DNA of 15,164 nucleotides, from contig DAICZI010000007.1 in NCBI GenBank assembly GCA_027311205.1, positions 1 through 15,164 of the forward strand, in the 5' to 3' direction. The translations under genes were made by a program, and so were the position numbers. Below, one piece after another: positions 1 to 9,766 of the stretch. Within the stretch, counting starts at the first letter, position 1. Every line of letters begins with the position of its first letter. The stretch is from Beijerinckiaceae bacterium. GTDB lineage: Bacteria; Pseudomonadota; Alphaproteobacteria; Rhizobiales; Beijerinckiaceae. Below the pieces are notes generated by a model that ran no database searches, was not told where the DNA came from, and worked only from the letters and a program-made list of their open reading frames with translations.

Positions 1-3588
<3,588 letters not shown>

Positions 3589-3743
3589 GAGTTTCGCCTC
3601 TTTCATCGTTCAAATTCAATGTGGCGGCGGAACGTCCTGTCCTTCGCGCCATGTCTTGTTTGGGCCTGCCGTTGGAGCCTCAGGCCCGAGCGCCAGATTT
3701 ACTGGCACCCTCAGGGGCCCTTGGCCCGCCAAAACAGCTAAAG

Positions 3744-3768
3744 GGTCCCGGCGCGACGCACCGGAACC
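3744..3768 (-). terminator. rplL-rpoB intergenic hairpin, possible attenuator
   Basis: In the 215-base gap between rplL and rpoB the minus-strand RNA can form a 10-bp stem (arms GGUUCCGGUG and CGCCGGGACC) closed by a 5-nt loop CGUCG, followed by CUUUAGCUGUUUU. Two of the pairs are G-U wobbles, so the stem is continuous only in the minus-strand RNA; the plus-strand version has two A-C mismatches. That strand preference supports an RNA role. In E. coli the same gap holds a partial terminator that lowers rpoB relative to rplL and an RNase III site; a similar role is inferred here. The U-tract is broken, which fits partial rather than full termination. A second short stem, GGGCC-AAG-GGCCC, lies about 20 nt downstream. 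Confidence 0.5.
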
Positions 3769-3803
3769 AGATCACGAAGCTCCGCAGTTGCAGAGCCATT
3801 GAC

Positions 3804-4181
3804 TTACTTAAGTTCGACCTTGGCGCCGACCTTCTCAAGTGCTGCCTTGAACTTTGCCGCATCTTCCTTGCTGACACCTTCCTTGACAGGCTTGGGCGCA
3901 GCTTCAACCAGATCCTTGGCTTCTTTGAGGCCGAGACCGGTGATGGCACGCACTTCCTTGATGACTTCAATTTTCTTGTCGCCAACGCCAGCCAGCACAA
4001 CCGTGAACTCGGTCTGCTCTTCAGCGGCAGCGGCGGGCGCAGCAGCAGCCGGGCCAGCAGCGACGGCTACAGCAGCGGCAGCGGAGACGCCCCACTTGGC
4101 TTCGAGCAGCTTGGCCAGTTCAGCGGCTTCAAGCACCGTGAGGGTGGAGAGTTCGTCAACGATCTTTTCGAGATTTGCCAT
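3804..4181 (-). CDS. rplL: 50S ribosomal protein L7/L12
   Basis: 125-residue L7/L12, the flexible stalk protein that binds L10 as dimers and recruits and stimulates the translational GTPases. Three parts are visible: an N-terminal dimerisation and L10-binding helix pair (residues 1-32, [20 protein letters not shown]), an Ala/Pro-rich hinge (about 33-55), and the globular C-terminal domain (about 56-125) with the GTPase-contacting [21 protein letters not shown] segment. Length is normal. The start has a modest AAGG about 10 nt upstream. It lies 69 bases after rplJ, as in most bacteria, and ends in TAA. L12 is made in several copies per L10, so the hairpin between the two genes may affect relative expression; that is inference. 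Confidence 0.98.
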   Translation of the reverse strand: MANLEKIVDELSTLTVLEAAELAKLLEAKWGVSAAAAVAVAAGPAAAAPAAAAEEQTEFTVVLAGVGDKKIEVIKEVRAITGLGLKEAKDLVEAAPKPVKEGVSKEDAAKFKAALEKVGAKVELK

Positions 4182-4223
4182 AATGTTGATACCTTACGTG
4201 AAGTTGGTTTTCAGGGTTTCGTC

Positions 4224-4238
4224 GAGCCCGCCGGGCTC
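4224..4238 (-). promoter_or_regulatory. rplJ-rplL intergenic hairpin
   Basis: A perfect 6-bp GC-rich inverted repeat GAGCCC-GGC-GGGCTC sits between the rplJ stop (4251) and the rplL start (4181). No T-run follows, so it is not an intrinsic terminator. It could be a processing or stability element, or a structure that shapes rplL translation. The stem is seen directly; the role is unknown. Confidence 0.4.
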
Positions 4239-4250
4239 TTGGTGACACTC

Positions 4251-4766
4251 TCAGGCAGCATCCTTGACAGCATAGGCACCGACAACGCGCGCGAGCTTCG
4301 CGGCGGGGGCGGTGGCGAGCTGTGCCAGCTTGGTGGCCGGAGCCACGAGCAGACCCAGGAGCTTCGCACGCAATTCGTCGAGCGACGGCATCGTCGCCAA
4401 GGTTTTGATACCATCGACATTCAGCGCGGTTGCGCCCATGGCCCCACCAAGAATGACAAACTTGTCAAAATCCTTGGCAAAGGCGACAGCCGCTTTCGGG
4501 GCTGCCACCGGGTCATGCGACCAGGCAATCAGTGTCGGGCCCTTCATCAGGGCCCCCACAGACGCCACGGACGTGCCATCCAGAGCAATGCGGGCGAGAC
4601 GGTTCTTGGCGACCTGCACCTGCGCGCCCGCCTGCTTCATCTGCTTGCGCAAAGTCTGCATCTGGGCGACGGTCAGGCCGGAATACTGGGCGATCACAAC
4701 CACTGATGTCTTCGAAAAGATATCATGCAGCTGGGCGACCATTTCCTTTTTTTCGACTCTGTCCAC
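4251..4766 (-). CDS. rplJ: 50S ribosomal protein L10
   Basis: L10 anchors the L7/L12 stalk to 23S rRNA. With the GTG start at 4766 the protein is 171 residues, the usual alphaproteobacterial length, beginning (M)[16 protein letters not shown]. The N-terminal rRNA-binding domain contains [22 protein letters not shown] and the VAKNRL segment, and the C-terminal Ala/Leu-rich helix ([20 protein letters not shown]) is where L12 dimers attach. The frame stays open upstream to an ATG at 4895, but that extra part resembles leader RNA rather than L10, so GTG is preferred. A GAGAG stretch 8 nt upstream is the likely ribosome site and is buried in a small hairpin. L10 with L12 represses this operon in E. 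coli by binding the rplJ leader; the long structured leader here fits that. Stop is TGA. Confidence 0.96.
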   Translation of the reverse strand: MDRVEKKEMVAQLHDIFSKTSVVVIAQYSGLTVAQMQTLRKQMKQAGAQVQVAKNRLARIALDGTSVASVGALMKGPTLIAWSHDPVAAPKAAVAFAKDFDKFVILGGAMGATALNVDGIKTLATMPSLDELRAKLLGLLVAPATKLAQLATAPAAKLARVVGAYAVKDAA

Positions 4767-4782
4767 AGTGAGTACTCTCACT
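4767..4782 (-). promoter_or_regulatory. Hairpin over the rplJ ribosome binding site
   Basis: Directly 5' of the GTG start the minus-strand RNA reads AGUGAG-AGUA-CUCACU, a perfect 6-bp stem with a 4-nt loop. The only purine-rich Shine-Dalgarno-like stretch (GAGAG) lies in its 5' arm and loop, so the folded form would hide it. This could be the translational switch acted on by L10 binding farther upstream. Structure seen; regulatory role inferred. Confidence 0.4.
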
Positions 4783-5169
4783 TTTAAGCGGTTATCCCGC
4801 TGGTTGCGATTGGCCGCAGGAAACCCCGCGGCACGCTTTGACAACCTGTCCCCCGCGACAATTCCCCGAAGGGAATCCGCAGACAGAGGGATCAACCCAG
4901 CCCTCAGGCACCACGCCCAAAAAACCCGACTTCACCCGTCTATGCTGGCCATCCAATGATGCGGCCAAAACCGAACCATTCAGATATTCAAGCCCTTGAG
5001 CTCGCGAACGAGGCAAAAGGCCACCGGCAGTCTCGGACAGGAACCGACCCTGAAAACATAGGTTCTCACCTTGTTCCAGAGTCTTTCCACCACAACAAGC
5101 CCCGTGACGAACCGTCAGGGGCTTACCGTGGGATTCTGATGAAAACACGCTACCTGTTTCAAGCAGCAT
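4783..5169 (-). promoter_or_regulatory. Long structured rplJ 5' leader (candidate L10 leader)
   Basis: This accounts for most of the 513-base gap between rplA and rplJ. The minus-strand RNA holds at least three clear hairpins. Positions 5097-5124: AAGCCCC and GGGGCUU plus UGACG and CGUCA around a GUU loop, 12 bp with one bulged C. Positions 4861-4876: AUUCCC-UUCG-GGGAAU, a UUCG tetraloop closed by C-G. Positions 4814-4831: a 7-bp stem CCGCGGG/CCUGCGG with one G-U pair and a GUUU loop. In other bacteria L10 binds such a leader and represses translation (Rfam L10_leader). I cannot assign the exact L10 site by eye. A 125-codon open frame across the leader is judged to be chance. Confidence 0.55.
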
Positions 5170-5175
5170 CTCGCA

Positions 5176-5204
5176 TACTTAGCGCGCCGCGACACTTTTG
5201 CCAA
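5176..5204 (-). promoter_or_regulatory. Candidate rplJ promoter
   Basis: On the minus strand TTGGCA (5204-5199) is followed after exactly 17 bases by TAAGTA (5181-5176). The -35 matches the TTGACA consensus at 5 of 6 positions; the -10 is weak, as is common in alphaproteobacteria. A/T tracts of the tandem repeat lie directly upstream, where an UP element would be. It would start a leader of about 400 nt. The call rests on sequence only. Confidence 0.4.
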
Positions 5205-5205
5205 G

Positions 5206-5236
5206 AAAAAAATTGGCCAGGAAAAAATTGGCCAGG
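5206..5236 (-). terminator. Tandem 15-bp repeat forming a terminator-like hairpin
   Basis: Two head-to-tail copies of AAAAAATTGGCCAGG (5207-5221 and 5222-5236) lie after rplA. The core TGGCCA is its own reverse complement, so the two copies pair with each other. In the minus-strand RNA this gives UGGCCA, a 9-nt loop, UGGCCA, then A and seven U's, which is the layout of an intrinsic terminator for rplK-rplA. The stem is only 6 bp, so strength is uncertain. A third degenerate unit (CTTGGCAAAA) contains the candidate -35 of rplJ. The repeat and pairing are seen; termination is inferred. Confidence 0.45.
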
Positions 5237-5279
5237 AGCAAAATCGCCGCGGTCGCCTTGACTCACTTCAGAACGCGCA

Positions 5280-5966
5280 TCACCCATGCAGGGTTGCGAG
5301 TTCGACCTTGACGCCCGGCCCCATGGTCGAGGACAGCGCCACACGCTGAATATAGGTGCCTTTCGAGGCTGACGGCTTGGCTTTCGCCACGGCATCGACC
5401 AAAGACTTGATGTTTTCGATCAGCTTGTCCTCGCCAAACGAGGTCTTGCCGACCGACGCCTGCACGATACCCGCCTTTTCGGCGCGGAACTCGACCGCTC
5501 CACCCTTCGAGGCAGCAACGGCGGCCTTGATGTCCATGGTGACAGTGCCGACTTTCGGGTTTGGCATCAGGCCGCGCGGGCCGAGCACCTTACCGAGACG
5601 ACCGACCAGCGGCATCATGTCCGGGGTGGCAATGCAGCGATCAAAATCAATCTTGCCGCCCTGCACGATGGTCACCAGATCTTCGGCACCCACCAGATCA
5701 GCACCGGCAGCCAGCGCTTCTTCAGCCTTGGCCCCGCGCGCGAACACCGCCACCTTGAGGGTGCGGCCTGTGCCGTTCGGCAGGACCAAGGCACCACTGA
5801 CCATCTGGTCGGCGTGCTTGGGGTTGACCCCCAGGCGCACGGCGATTTCAACGGTCTCGTCGAATTTCGCGGTCGCCGCACCCTTCACCAGCTTCACAGC
5901 TTCGCTCAGCGGGTACAGTTTTGTGCGCACAACACCGGCGCGCGCCTTGGTCATGCGCTTGCTCAT
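5280..5966 (-). CDS. rplA: 50S ribosomal protein L1
   Basis: 228-residue L1, which builds the mobile L1 stalk on 23S rRNA and takes part in E-site tRNA release; free L1 also represses its own operon in E. coli. The sequence [28 protein letters not shown], the central [17 protein letters not shown] signature (about residues 130-146) and the C-terminal [22 protein letters not shown] are all characteristic. Length is normal with no break. The start ATG overlaps the rplK stop as ATGA, and a strong GGAGG (5978-5974) lies 7 nt upstream inside rplK, so translation is probably coupled to rplK. The stop is TGA and is followed by the rplJ leader region. Confidence 0.98.
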   Translation of the reverse strand: MSKRMTKARAGVVRTKLYPLSEAVKLVKGAATAKFDETVEIAVRLGVNPKHADQMVSGALVLPNGTGRTLKVAVFARGAKAEEALAAGADLVGAEDLVTIVQGGKIDFDRCIATPDMMPLVGRLGKVLGPRGLMPNPKVGTVTMDIKAAVAASKGGAVEFRAEKAGIVQASVGKTSFGEDKLIENIKSLVDAVAKAKPSASKGTYIQRVALSSTMGPGVKVELATLHG

Positions 5967-6391
5967 GCCACAACCTCCAGGCCCATGGATCGGGCAGAAC
6001 CGGTGATCATTGCTGCGGCTGCTTCAACAGTCGCGCAGTTGAGATCAGGGAGTTTCTTGGTGGCGATCTCGTTGATCTGGGCCTGTGTGATCTTGCCGAC
6101 GAAGCCGCGACCCGTGGTCTTGGCTCCTGAGGTGATGCCAGAGGCTTTCTTCAAGAAATAGGACACCGGCGGCAGCTTCATCTCGAAGGTGAAGGAGCGG
6201 TCGCCATAGGCGGTGATCACCACCGGAATGGGCGTGCCTTTTTCCATCTGCGCGGTGCGGGCATTGAACGCCTTGCAGAATTCCATGATGTTGAGGCCGC
6301 GTTGTCCAAGTGCCGGACCGATCGGGGGCGCAGGTTTTGCGTCTCCGGCGGGCACCTGAAGCTTCACGTAACCCGTGATCTTCTTTGCCAT
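5963..6391 (-). CDS. rplK: 50S ribosomal protein L11
   Basis: 142-residue L11, part of the GTPase-associated centre, where it binds 23S rRNA helices 43/44 and is needed for RelA-type stringent response signalling. The N-terminal domain carries the proline-rich [11 protein letters not shown] (residues 22-32) at the thiostrepton-binding face. The C-terminal rRNA-binding domain contains [20 protein letters not shown]. Length and sequence are ordinary. The start ATG has a weak GGA about 9 nt upstream. It is first in the rplK-rplA pair; in many alphaproteobacteria secE-nusG precede it, but here the next gene upstream is ribF. A long hairpin in its 5' leader is a candidate L1 autoregulatory site. 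Confidence 0.98.
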   Translation of the reverse strand: MAKKITGYVKLQVPAGDAKPAPPIGPALGQRGLNIMEFCKAFNARTAQMEKGTPIPVVITAYGDRSFTFEMKLPPVSYFLKKASGITSGAKTTGRGFVGKITQAQINEIATKKLPDLNCATVEAAAAMITGSARSMGLEVVA

Positions 6392-6443
6392 AATGTTTCA
6401 TCCATACAGGGCTGTTCCCGCCAGGCAGGAAAGCTGTTGCGAT

Positions 6444-6494
6444 TTGTGGTGCGGCATGTGCCCTTTGCTGGCCGCAAAGACATGCCTGCCACAA
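6444..6494 (-). promoter_or_regulatory. Long hairpin in rplK leader, candidate L1 site
   Basis: The minus-strand RNA forms three stacked helices: UUGUGG/CCACAA (6 bp), an internal loop CA/GCA, GGCAUGU/ACAUGCC (7 bp), a 3-nt bulge GGC, and CUUUGC/GCAAAG (6 bp) closed by a GGCCA loop. All 19 pairs are Watson-Crick. It ends about 50 nt before the rplK start. L1 binds a leader mimic of its rRNA site in E. coli and represses rplK-rplA; the position fits, but I cannot confirm the L1 consensus by eye. Confidence 0.5.
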
Positions 6495-6527
6495 CGTGAA
6501 AGTGCGCCCGTCAAGGCGCTGGTGCGG

Positions 6528-6556
6528 TCAATACGCGATCATGGTCTGAATGTGAA
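6528..6556 (-). promoter_or_regulatory. Candidate rplK promoter
   Basis: TTCACA (6556-6551, 5 of 6 matches to TTGACA) and TATTGA (6533-6528) are separated by 17 bases on the minus strand, between the end of ribF and rplK. It would start a leader of about 130 nt that contains the long hairpin. The -10 is weak, so this is tentative. Confidence 0.3.
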
Positions 6557-6576
6557 GCCCTGTTATCCAGGTAAAT

Positions 6577-7536
6577 TCAGGCGAGCAGCGCCCTGGCCGC
6601 GCGCACATCCTGCTGCATCTGCGCGACCAACGCTTCAGCACTGGCAAATTTGGCTTCCGCCCTGATGAAGCCGACGAAGGCGACCGTCAGGGTCTCGCCG
6701 TAAAGATCGCCGGAGAAATCGAACAGCATGACCTCCAGCAGCAGCGCGCCATTATCAAAGGTCGGGCGGCGGCCGAAGCTGGCAACCCCGCCAAAAGTTA
6801 CGCCGCGCGCCACCACCCGGACAGCGTAGATGCCGGGCAAAAGCCCGCAAGAAGGATCAAGGCGCAGATTCGCGGTGGGAAATCCCAGCGTGCGCCCCAG
6901 CTTTTTTCCGTGCTCGACAATGCCGCTGACGCTCCAGAAGTGGCCAAGCAGCATGGCGGCGCGCGCCACATCGCCCTCGGCCAGCGCGGCTCTGGTCGCG
7001 GTCGAGGAGACGGCATCAAGCGAGCCTTCAGCGTCTTCGGCGATGCGTGCGACAATCTCGACGCCAAAGCCGTGCCGTCTTCCCGCTTCTTCCAAAAAGT
7101 CAGGCGTGCCTTGCCTCGCCTTGCCAAAATGGAAATCATAGCCAGCGACAACGCCAGCAACCCCAAGCTGGCGCATCAGCACCTGCTCGACAAATTCCTC
7201 GGCGCTCAGGGCCGCCAGCCTGGCATCAAAGGTCAGCACGATCAGGCCCTGCACCCCAAGCCGTGCGAGCGCCTGCGCCTTGTCGCCCAGCGGCGTCAGG
7301 CGGAAGATCACCGGTTTCCTGGCGAAGAAGTCTGCCGGATGCGGCTCAAAACTCACCACAGCGCAGGGCCGGTCATGGGCGCGCGCCACCGCTTGCGCCC
7401 GCTCGATCACGGCGCGATGGCCGCGATGAACGCCATCAAAATTGCCGATCGCCACGACGCAGCCCCGCAAATGTGGCGGCAGCACGGGCGGATCAATCAG
7501 CGTGAAGGCGGGTTCAAGGGGCGTGAGCAAAGGCAA
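6577..7536 (-). CDS. ribF: Bifunctional riboflavin kinase / FAD synthetase
   Basis: Cytosolic enzyme that phosphorylates riboflavin to FMN and adenylates FMN to FAD. The N-terminal adenylyltransferase domain has the nucleotidyltransferase motif GNFDGVHRGH (residues 31-40), GYDFHFGKARQG, and an SSTATR motif (the family's SSTxIR). The C-terminal flavokinase domain has GRTLGFPTANL, with the PTAN phosphate/metal motif at 220-223, and the catalytic Glu at about 268 in LEVMLFDF. The 319-residue length is normal. There is no ATG: a TAG stop lies three codons before TTG 7536, so translation must start at that TTG or at TTG 7530; Shine-Dalgarno support is poor. ribF is more often beside ileS or lspA, so its place upstream of rplK is unusual. 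The maoC-like gene ends 56 bases upstream on the same strand. Confidence 0.95.
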   Translation of the reverse strand: MPLLTPLEPAFTLIDPPVLPPHLRGCVVAIGNFDGVHRGHRAVIERAQAVARAHDRPCAVVSFEPHPADFFARKPVIFRLTPLGDKAQALARLGVQGLIVLTFDARLAALSAEEFVEQVLMRQLGVAGVVAGYDFHFGKARQGTPDFLEEAGRRHGFGVEIVARIAEDAEGSLDAVSSTATRAALAEGDVARAAMLLGHFWSVSGIVEHGKKLGRTLGFPTANLRLDPSCGLLPGIYAVRVVARGVTFGGVASFGRRPTFDNGALLLEVMLFDFSGDLYGETLTVAFVGFIRAEAKFASAEALVAQMQQDVRAARALLA

Positions 7537-7592
7537 AAGGCTCTAATTTCGCGGACGGTTGGCAGGCTTAGTGCCGTTGCGTCGGCCCGGCG

Positions 7593-8063
7593 TCAAGCTT
7601 TGGGCTGAAACAGCTCGTCGCGACCCGGCACCATCACCAACGCCTCGCCGTCAAGCACCACATGGCTATCGACCGCGCATTCGCATTTCAGGCGGACCCT
7701 TTTGCCCTTGGCGATGACCTCGACCACCTCGACACTGATCGCCACGACATCGCCAATGCGCACCGGCCCGCGAAAATTCAGCGTCTGCGAAAGATAGATC
7801 GCGCCCGGCCCCGGCAGGCGCATCCCCAGCACAGCGGAAATCAGGCTGGCGGTATAAAGCCCATGGGCGATGCGTTCGCCGAATTTGGTCTTGCGGGCGA
7901 AATGATCGGAAAGATGGATCGGATTGTGATCGCCTGACAGCGTGGCAAAGCCGATCACGTCCTCGTTCATCACGGTCTTCAGCAAAACTTCGCGCATACC
8001 GGGTACCAAATCCTCGAATGCGTGGATTTTGAAAGGGTTCGCGGCGCTGGTTTCAGCGTTCAT
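7593..8063 (-). CDS. MaoC-type (R)-specific enoyl-CoA hydratase
   Basis: 156-residue single hot-dog domain protein of the MaoC/PhaJ type, which hydrates trans-2-enoyl-CoA to (R)-3-hydroxyacyl-CoA. The hydratase-2 motif is intact at residues 39-50 (FATLSGDHNPIH), with the catalytic pair D45 and H50, followed by the GERIAHGLYTASLISAVLG helix and the LNFRGPVRIGDVV strand. The frame is open to an ATG at 8153, but the ATG at 8063 is preferred because GGAG lies 8 nt upstream and the 30 extra residues do not resemble the family. In vivo it could feed polyhydroxyalkanoate synthesis or act on another acyl-CoA; the window has no phaC, so the substrate is unknown. It is divergent from the response regulator and 56 bases upstream of ribF. 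Confidence 0.88.
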   Translation of the reverse strand: MNAETSAANPFKIHAFEDLVPGMREVLLKTVMNEDVIGFATLSGDHNPIHLSDHFARKTKFGERIAHGLYTASLISAVLGMRLPGPGAIYLSQTLNFRGPVRIGDVVAISVEVVEVIAKGKRVRLKCECAVDSHVVLDGEALVMVPGRDELFQPKA

Positions 8064-8324
8064 CAGGGGGGCTCCATGCCGGATTCGTGAACCGGCCATG
8101 CCGCCGGCAAAAGTTGTCAATTGATTGAAATCTATCCGGATATTTGAATGCAAAGTCTAAGCTTCGGTTTAACTCATTGCTACATCACCGATTTCATTCG
8201 TTCCCATGCAACCAATTTAACTCTCGCGCAACAATTTTCGCCCTATGGTCATGCCCAATTGGACTGCACAACGATCTGACACAAGCCAAACCATTGAGTG
8301 ACTGCACTTAATTCGGAGACTTCG
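8064..8324. promoter_or_regulatory. Divergent intergenic region with palindromes
   Basis: This 261-base region separates the minus-strand maoC-like gene and the plus-strand response regulator, and is clearly more AT-rich than its surroundings. It holds a 10-bp palindrome TATCCGGATA (8133-8142) and an 8-bp palindrome TCAATTGA (8117-8124), 54-80 bases before the maoC-like start, so they could be operator sites. GCAAC(C)AATTT occurs twice near 8208-8235. I see no promoter with good -35 and -10 boxes for either gene. Confidence 0.35.
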
Positions 8325-8717
8325 ATGAACGCCGACAAATCCATGCCCATCCTGATCGTCGACGACTACCAGACCATGGTTCGGATCATGCGCAATCTGC
8401 TCAAGCAGATTGGCTACGAGAATGTCGACGAAGCCAGCAATGGTGCCGAGGCGCTGGAGAAAATAGGCACCAAACCCTATAGCCTGATCATTTCCGATTG
8501 GAATATGGAGCCGGTCACCGGTCTTGAACTGCTGACCAAGGTGCGGGCCGATGCCAGCAACGCCAACACGCCATTTATCATGGTGACAGCCGAATCGAAG
8601 ACCGACAACATCGTTGCCGCGCGCAAGGCGGGCGTGTCGAGCTATATCGTCAAGCCGTTCAACGCCCAGACCCTCAAGGCGCGCATTGACGCGGTCTGCG
8701 CCAGCCACGCCGCCTGA
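8325..8717 (+). CDS. CheY-like single-domain response regulator
   Basis: 130-residue receiver domain with no output domain. All phosphotransfer residues are present: acidic pair D13/D14 (LIVDD), phosphoacceptor D58 in IISDWNMEP, switch T88 (IMVTAES), Y107 and K110 followed by P111 (YIVKPF). Such proteins act by phosphorylation-dependent binding to a partner, for example the flagellar switch, or serve in a phosphorelay. The SDWNMEP loop is familiar from alphaproteobacterial CheY-like proteins. The ATG at 8325 is chosen because GGAG (8315-8318) lies 6 nt upstream; a GTG at 8298 would add nine residues with no ribosome site. No histidine kinase or chemotaxis gene is nearby, so its partner is unknown. 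It is convergent with the HAD gene, with 13 bases between. Confidence 0.93.
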   Translation: MNADKSMPILIVDDYQTMVRIMRNLLKQIGYENVDEASNGAEALEKIGTKPYSLIISDWNMEPVTGLELLTKVRADASNANTPFIMVTAESKTDNIVAARKAGVSSYIVKPFNAQTLKARIDAVCASHAA

Positions 8718-8730
8718 TCCCGAACGATCA

Positions 8731-9630
8731 TTACCAGCGCAACGCCGTCATCGCCAGATGCGGCGTTTCGTCGTGCTGGGCCAAAAATCCGTCAAGCCGG
8801 GCCGCATTGAGCGGCCCGCTGCCTTCAGGATGCAACTCATCGCGGTGAATGCCGCCGGTCACCAGCAGGCCGGAAATTTTCTGCCTGATGGCACCGCGCA
8901 TGTCAGTGGCAATCGCATCGCCCACGGCCAGCACGCGGGGCTGGTCTTGCCGGGCCCCTGCCGCTTTGGCCAGATCAAGCGCAGCCTTGTAAATCGGAGC
9001 GTGCGGCTTGCCGGCGTAACGAACCTCGCCACCCAGACGTTCATAGATTTCGCCCAGCGCGCCCGCGCAATACAGCAGCGTCTCGCCGCGATGCACGATG
9101 ATATCGGGATTGGCGCAGATCATCACCAGATTGCGCTCCCGCATGGCGCGGAGGGTCAGGTCATAATCGTCGGGTGTCTCGATCTCGTCGTCAAACAGGC
9201 CGGAACAAACCACGTAATCAGCCTGCGCCAGCGGCACCAAACTCGGGCGGCGGCCGGTCTGGCGCAGCACTTCGTCATAGAGCGCCAAATCCCGGTCAGG
9301 GCCGATGTGGTGGATTTTGGCCTCTCCCATGTCGGCAATCAGCCCCACCGTCACATCGCCCGAAGTAATCAAGGCATCATAGGCGGCGTGGGGCACGCCA
9401 AATTCATCAAGCTGTGCCCGGATGGGTGCGCCTGGGCGCGGCGCATTGGTGATCAGCACGACAGCGCCACCCTTGGCGCGAAACTTGGTCAGCGCGTCGG
9501 TGGCTTCACTGAAATAATGCTCGCCATTATGCACTACGCCCCAGATGTCGCAAAAAATCACGTCAAAATCGGCAGCCGCGTCGCGGAAATGTTCAAGAAT
9601 GCGGGTTTCGGGCGTGTGGGTTTCAGACAT
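8731..9630 (-). CDS. HAD superfamily class IIA hydrolase, TIGR01459-like
   Basis: 299-residue cytosolic HAD protein of the NagD/phosphoglycolate phosphatase class. Motif I is FCDIWGVVHNG with nucleophile D28; motif II is T61-N62 (LITNAP); the motif III lysine is K208 (AGKPHAPIY); motif IV is GDAIATD with D238 and D243. The large middle part (about 90-195) is the class II cap. The residue two after the nucleophile is W30 instead of the usual Asp, which acts as general acid/base; as far as I recall this DxWG form is typical of the TIGR01459 group, whose substrate is not established. It follows glpK on the same strand. Class IIA enzymes include glycerol-3-phosphate phosphatases, so a link to glycerol is possible but speculative. 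The start ATG at 9630 has no clear Shine-Dalgarno site. Confidence 0.88.
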   Translation of the reverse strand: MSETHTPETRILEHFRDAAADFDVIFCDIWGVVHNGEHYFSEATDALTKFRAKGGAVVLITNAPRPGAPIRAQLDEFGVPHAAYDALITSGDVTVGLIADMGEAKIHHIGPDRDLALYDEVLRQTGRRPSLVPLAQADYVVCSGLFDDEIETPDDYDLTLRAMRERNLVMICANPDIIVHRGETLLYCAGALGEIYERLGGEVRYAGKPHAPIYKAALDLAKAAGARQDQPRVLAVGDAIATDMRGAIRQKISGLLVTGGIHRDELHPEGSGPLNAARLDGFLAQHDETPHLAMTALRW

Positions 9631-9700
9631 GGAAAATATTTCAATCGTGCAGTTTGGGAGGCGGAAATGCGGGAGTGGGCTTTAGCGGAAACGAAGTCAA

Positions 9701-9766
9701 GCGACTGGCCTTCAACAACACCGGGCTTTCAGCAGCGCCAGGCTTCAATCCCTCCAGGCCTCAATC
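9701..9766 (-). repeat. Four degenerate 16-17-bp tandem units at the glpK 3' end
   Basis: Read on the plus strand, four adjoining units align: GCGACTGGCCTTCAAC (9701-9716), AACACCGGGCTTTCAGC (9717-9733), AGCGCCAGGCTTCAATC (9734-9750) and CCTCCAGGCCTCAATC (9751-9766). The shared core is close to CCnGGCTTCAA(T/C)C. The rightmost unit covers the last codons and the stop of glpK. No T-run follows on the minus strand, so it is not a normal terminator. Origin by slippage or duplication is likely; any function is unknown. Confidence 0.55.

Noticed and set aside
4792..5169. A 125-codon open frame on the minus strand inside the rplJ leader, whose ATG lies about where transcription would start
   Set aside because: No ribosome site, no recognisable family, and it runs through all the leader hairpins; best explained by chance.
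6392..6576. Possible tRNA-Trp, secE or nusG upstream of rplK
   Set aside because: The gap is too short for the genes, and I see no T-arm or acceptor stem of a tRNA.
8078..8096. GCCGG/CCGGC inverted repeat just upstream of the maoC-like start
   Set aside because: Five pairs with a 9-base loop; expected by chance in GC-rich DNA and it does not cover the ribosome site.
8715..8730. TGATC-N6-GATCA inverted repeat between the convergent response regulator and HAD genes
   Set aside because: Only 5 bp and no T-run on either side; too weak to call a bidirectional terminator.
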